In this document: piece after piece, positions 44,633 through 47,563 of the stretch
Layout: each line of letters starts with the position of its first letter
How positions within the stretch are numbered: position 1 is the stretch's first letter
From: Bacillota bacterium
GTDB taxonomy: Bacteria; Bacillota; Sulfobacillia; Sulfobacillales; Sulfobacillaceae
DNA length: 47,563 nt
NCBI GenBank assembly: GCA_021797515.1
Contig: JAJZZP010000119.1
Coordinates: 1 to 47,563, forward strand
Direction: 5' to 3'
Program-made: the position numbers and the translations under genes
The notes under the pieces: generated by a model
What the model was told of the DNA's origin: nothing
The model's input: the letters and a program-made list of their open reading frames with translations, nothing else
The model's database searches: none

Positions 44633-45997
44633 CTACACACGCTTCAATAAGGCTCGAGCCGCGATTAATAACGGATCCCATGTCGGAGAAAAGGGCGGCG
44701 CATACGCCAAATCCAGATTCACAAACTGATCGGCCGTCATCCGGGCAAAGAGTGCGGCGACGATCACATCGATGCGTTTGGCGGCCCCGGTGCCCCCGAC
44801 AATTTGTCCGCCCAAAATCCGTCCGCTCCCCTTCTCGGCGAACAGTTTCACGGTCATCTCCTCAACTCCCGGATAATACCGTGCGCGTGTGGTGCCCTGG
44901 ATGGTGACGCTCACCGCGTCTAAGCCGAGTCGGGCGAAATCTGTCGTTTGTAACCCCGTGCGCGCAATTTCTGTCCGGTGCACTTTCGTAATGGCCGTGC
45001 CCGCTACCCCTGGAAAGGTCGCATGTTCTCCCGCAATATTGAGGCCCGCAATGCGGCCTTGTTTGTTGGCGACGGTGCCTAGCGCCACGTACACGGGCCG
45101 TCCGCTGACCACGTGTCGCGACGTCACGCAGTCGCCCGCAGCCCAGATGCCCTCGTGCGATGCTTGCATCCGCTCATCGACCAAGATGGCGCCTTTTTCG
45201 CCCAAGGCCAGTCCTGCGTCTGCCGCCAACGTGGCGTTGGGGCGGACTCCTAACCCCAGAATCACTAAATCCGCAGGCAAGGCTCGCTGCGGCGTAATCA
45301 CGGCGGTCACGTGTCCGTTTTGAGTATCAAATCCTTGCAACCCTTCGTTCAAGTAGAGGTGAACCCCCAGGGCTTCCAGGGCTTGGGCCACCCGTGTGGC
45401 CATGTCTGGATCCAGGGGCGGCAACACCTGAGGGGCCAGGTCCACCATCGACACGTCGACGCCTCGCGCTACGAGATTTTCGGCCATTTCCAGTCCAATG
45501 GCCCCGGCGCCTACTACTACCACCCGTTTGATCGGATGGCGGTCCAAGGTGTCGCGCAGGTCCACACCTTGCTGTAATGTGTTGACCGTGTAAATTCCCG
45601 CCGCGGTGATCCCCTCCACGGGAGGGCAAATGGGCACGGCCCCGGCGGCGATGAGTAAGGCATCGAACGGTTGCTGCACCGTGTGGCCGGTCTCCATGGA
45701 CCGCACCTGCACCCGGCGCTGAGTCAGATCAATGGCTTCGACGGCCTGACGCACGGCCACCCCAATCCCTTGATGCTTGGCAAATTGCTCGGGCGTCCGA
45801 GCAATCAGCTGCTGCGCATTGTCGACAAACCTGCCGACGTAATACGGGATCCCTCACAGGGAAAACAAGGCAAACGGCGACCGATCAAAGGCGCGTACCG
45901 TCCATGAAGGCTGCCGTCGTTTGACTTGCGAGGCGCCGCTCATGCCGGCCGCATCGACCCCGATGACGATCACTCGGCGTGCTGTATGTGGCGACAT
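44633..45997 (-). CDS. CoA-disulfide-reductase-like flavoprotein with in-frame UGA at the catalytic cysteine (putative selenoprotein)
   Basis: Read through one UGA, this is a 454-residue FAD/NAD(P) oxidoreductase of the CoA-disulfide reductase / NADH oxidase type. The ATG at 45997 has AAAGGAG about 9-10 bases upstream. The N-terminal FAD-binding strand is VIVIGVDAAGMS (residues 9-20, where the family usually has two glycines before DAAG). The NAD(P) fold has GAGAIG at 163-168. FAD contacts lie in AAGDC at 286-290, and the family C-terminus AYAPPFSPTWDP is at 431-442. Codon 48 (45854-45856) is UGA and is followed by GIPYYVG, exactly where relatives have the active-site cysteine of CGxPYY. The frame has no other stop. 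It could be selenocysteine, helped by a hairpin downstream, or a nonsense mutation; a start at GTG 45760 would give only a 375-residue fragment without the FAD N-terminus. It follows a thioredoxin gene by 66 bases, which suggests a joint role in thiol or persulfide reduction. Confidence 0.75.
45821..45838 (-). promoter_or_regulatory. Candidate bacterial SECIS hairpin
   Basis: On the minus strand GTCGGC (45838-45833) pairs with GTCGAC (45826-45821), six pairs including one G-U, around the loop AGGTTT. The loop begins 22 bases after the UGA (21 bases between), within the 16-37 bases of the published bacterial SECIS model. A G is among its first two bases. The loop closely resembles the AGGUCU loop of Escherichia coli fdhF. 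Confidence 0.55.
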
Positions 45998-46063
45998 GCG
46001 GGATCACTCCTTTCCTTTCGTACGACAGGGCTCTTTACCGATGTCGCTCGGATCCCCTCGGGG

Positions 46064-46390
46064 TTACTCCTCCAGGCCGAGTTGGGCCAGTAAATGGCTT
46101 TTAGGATAGACCCCAATGACACGGTGGGTCTCTTTCCCCCCATCAAATCGAATGAGGGTGGGAATACTTTGGATGCCAAAGCGACGGGCCAGTTCGGGTT
46201 CCTCATCCACGTTGACTTTAGCCACCGTCAGCGCGTCGGCGCGTTCCTCGGCCAAGGCGTCGAGGATGGGGTTCACCCGGAGACAGGGCTGGCACCACGC
46301 CGCCCAAAAATCCACGATCACGGGACGGGTGGCTGCCTGAATCACCGCATCGAAGGTCGTGTCCGTCGCGATTTCCACGAATGGGTTCAT
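46064..46390 (-). CDS. Thioredoxin with WCQPC active site
   Basis: This 108-residue single-domain thioredoxin is cytoplasmic (no signal peptide). It has the active site WCQPC (C33, C36) instead of the usual WCGPC, the buried aspartate in IVDFWA and the cis-proline loop IQSIPTLIRFDGG. The middle residue change should alter redox potential and partner choice. AGGAGGG precedes the ATG by about 11 bases. It lies 66 bases before the UGA-containing reductase, which probably reduces it or uses it as a partner. A small hairpin (CCCC-GA-GGGG) lies in the gap. Base composition is more GC-rich than in the genes to the left of the transposon. Confidence 0.9.
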   Translation of the reverse strand: MNPFVEIATDTTFDAVIQAATRPVIVDFWAAWCQPCLRVNPILDALAEERADALTVAKVNVDEEPELARRFGIQSIPTLIRFDGGKETHRVIGVYPKSHLLAQLGLEE

Positions 46391-46469
46391 AATGAACAGA
46401 TCCCTCCTAGACTATGCAAAGCCTGGTCGACCCGTGGGGGCCGATCCGGCTACTGATTGTCATCCCAGA

Positions 46470-46509
46470 TTGACGGATGAATGTTAACACTATAATATAT
46501 ATAGTATTA
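46470..46509 (+). promoter_or_regulatory. Promoter with overlapping AT-rich palindromic operator between thioredoxin and MFS genes
   Basis: TTGACG (46470-46475) and TATAAT (46491-46496) form a plus-strand promoter with a short 15-base spacer; TAATAT at 46493 would give 17. The half-sites TAACACTATA (46485-46494) and TATAGTATTA (46500-46509) are inverted repeats with one mismatch and a 5-base spacer, and they cover the -10 region. This looks like an operator for a dimeric repressor such as the ArsR family and could control both divergent units. Confidence 0.55.
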
Positions 46510-46583
46510 GAAAGTCAAGGCCACCCCAAGAGATCCGACAGGACATTGTCGATGTGGGGGGAGGCATGAGAGGAGCGATCCAC

Positions 46584-47563
46584 ATGGTGCGACACGACGA
46601 GGGCAGCCCTCGCGCAGAGAAAAAACGGGGGGAGCGGCCTCCCGCCTCCCGGTGGGCGGCGCTCGGATGGATCACCTGCGCCGAATTATTGGCCATGAGC
46701 GTGTGGTTTAGTGCTTCGGCGGTCACCGGGGCGTTAGTGCGCCAATGGCATTTGTCCGGTACCGCGGTGACCTGGCTCACGGCGTCGGTCCAATTGGGGT
46801 TTGTCGCGGGCGCCTTGATCAGCGCCACGCTGGGATTGGCGGACCGATTCCGCCCCCGCCGACTGATGGGGTGGGGCGCGTTCGGGGCGGCACTCACGAC
46901 CCTCGCCTTGGTCGGACTGCCGCACGGGGGATGGGGCCCTTTCGTATTACGCGCCCTGACCGGCGCGTGCCTCGCGGTGGTGTATCCCGTCGCGGTGCAG
47001 TGGGTGGCACGGTGGTTTCCCCGTCAACGGGGACTGGCGGTGGGGATCCTGATTGGCGGGTTGACAGTAGGGTCCGCTTTGCCACATCTGTTGGTCGGAT
47101 TACCGCTCTTGCAACACTGGCAAGGCGTGTTGGCGGGTAGCGCAGGACTAGCGATGGTGGCGTGGGCCCTGGTGCTCTGGGTGGTCCCGGAATATCCCGG
47201 GCCCTTTCATCCCCCCGCCTTTCGGTGGGACCGGGTGGGCACCGTGCTCCGCGATCGACCCGTCATGTGGGCCAACCTCGGTTACTGGGGGCACATGTGG
47301 GAACTCTACGCCATGTGGACCTGGCTCCCCGCGTTTTTCCTCGCGAGTTGGACCAGTCGTTGGACGGGGACGACCCTCCTCGGTGTCGCCGGGGGCGTGA
47401 GTTTTGCCGCGATTGGGCTCGCGGGGTTGGCCGGGGCCCTGGCCGGCGGGTGGGCCGCCGACCGGTGGGGTCGGACGCGAGCCACCATCGGAGCCATGGG
47501 CGTCAGTGGGGCCATGGCTCTTATCATTGGGATGACCTATCGCCAAGCCCCGTGGCTCACGAT
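46584..47563 (+). CDS. MFS transporter, 3' end outside the window
   Basis: An open frame of 326 codons runs from ATG 46584 off the window end. AGGAG lies about 9 bases before the start. A charged cytoplasmic N-terminus of about 25 residues is followed by regularly spaced hydrophobic helices. The family motif A appears between helices 2 and 3 (LADRFRPRRLMG) and again in the second half (GGWAADRWGRTRA). The first helix has LLAMSVWFSASAV, common in small uncharacterised MFS exporters. The substrate cannot be predicted. It is strongly GC-rich compared with the left part of the window. It is divergent from the thioredoxin-reductase pair and shares a palindromic control region with it. Confidence 0.85.
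   Translation, partial: MVRHDEGSPRAEKKRGERPPASRWAALGWITCAELLAMSVWFSASAVTGALVRQWHLSGTAVTWLTASVQLGFVAGALISATLGLADRFRPRRLMGWGAFGAALTTLALVGLPHGGWGPFVLRALTGACLAVVYPVAVQWVARWFPRQRGLAVGILIGGLTVGSALPHLLVGLPLLQHWQGVLAGSAGLAMVAWALVLWVVPEYPGPFHPPAFRWDRVGTVLRDRPVMWANLGYWGHMWELYAMWTWLPAFFLASWTSRWTGTTLLGVAGGVSFAAIGLAGLAGALAGGWAADRWGRTRATIGAMGVSGAMALIIGMTYRQAPWLT

Noticed and set aside
44385..44729. Plus-strand frame of 114 codons after tnsE
   Set aside because: Composition is not protein-like and it runs into the opposite-strand reductase gene.
45311..45577. Plus-strand frames within the reductase gene
   Set aside because: They are antisense shadows of a GC-rich gene with clear flavoprotein motifs on the minus strand.
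46490..46897. Minus-strand frame of 135 codons over the MFS gene start
   Set aside because: The plus strand has a clear MFS protein with a ribosome binding site; the minus frame is an antisense shadow.
1..47563. CRISPR arrays, tRNA or rRNA genes
   Set aside because: None noticed on reading; the only tandem repeats seen are the three TnsB-type sites.

Overview
The window looks like chromosomal DNA of a Gram-positive bacterium of the Sulfobacillus type (acidophilic Firmicutes). This is inferred from protein flavour and gene order, not from a search. Firmicute markers are present (ftsEX-ctpA, rapZ-yvcK-whiA, cdaA-cdaR-glmM, a glmS ribozyme, rex). They sit beside a complete 14-gene NADH:quinone oxidoreductase operon, which is uncommon in Firmicutes but known in Sulfobacillus. 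Many starts are GTG or TTG, strong GGAGG ribosome binding sites are common, and genes often overlap by 1-20 bases.

Layout. 174-3171 (minus): ispH, then the thiol-redox cluster ccdA - thioredoxin-like lipid-anchored or membrane protein - Lgt-like membrane protein. 3315-6137 (plus): ftsE, ftsX and the PDZ protease ctpA. 6159-14048: uvrB, uvrA and uvrC, then a small membrane protein and a Cof-type HAD phosphatase. 14045-14284 (minus): a small single-pass membrane protein missed by simple ORF calling. 14447-17437: rapZ, yvcK (with an N-terminal membrane hairpin) and whiA. 17583-31253: nuoA to nuoN with its own promoter. 31489-34012: polyprenyl diphosphate synthase, rex and an EamA transporter. 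34009-35688 (minus): a UbiB/ABC1 kinase. 35828-40987: cdaA, cdaR, glmM, glmS ribozyme and glmS, which link c-di-AMP synthesis to cell-wall amino sugar synthesis.

Directly behind glmS lies the remnant of a Tn7-like transposon at its classical attachment site. A transposon end begins 18 bases after the glmS stop. It carries three perfectly phased 20-bp repeats that resemble Tn7 TnsB sites. It runs straight into an N-terminally truncated tnsD and a frameshifted tnsE, and tnsA, tnsB and tnsC are missing. The element is therefore probably dead.

Beyond it, the DNA is visibly richer in G+C and carries a different kind of cassette. A thioredoxin (WCQPC) is followed by a 454-codon CoA-disulfide-reductase-like flavoprotein. 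In that gene the codon for the catalytic cysteine (position 48) is UGA. A hairpin starting 15 bases further on has the loop AGGUUU and its geometry fits the bacterial SECIS consensus. The gene is therefore either a selenoprotein or a nonsense mutant. A divergent MFS transporter runs off the window end, and an AT-rich palindrome sits on its promoter between the two transcription units. The UGA-containing reductase and the Tn7 relic are the two most noteworthy items.
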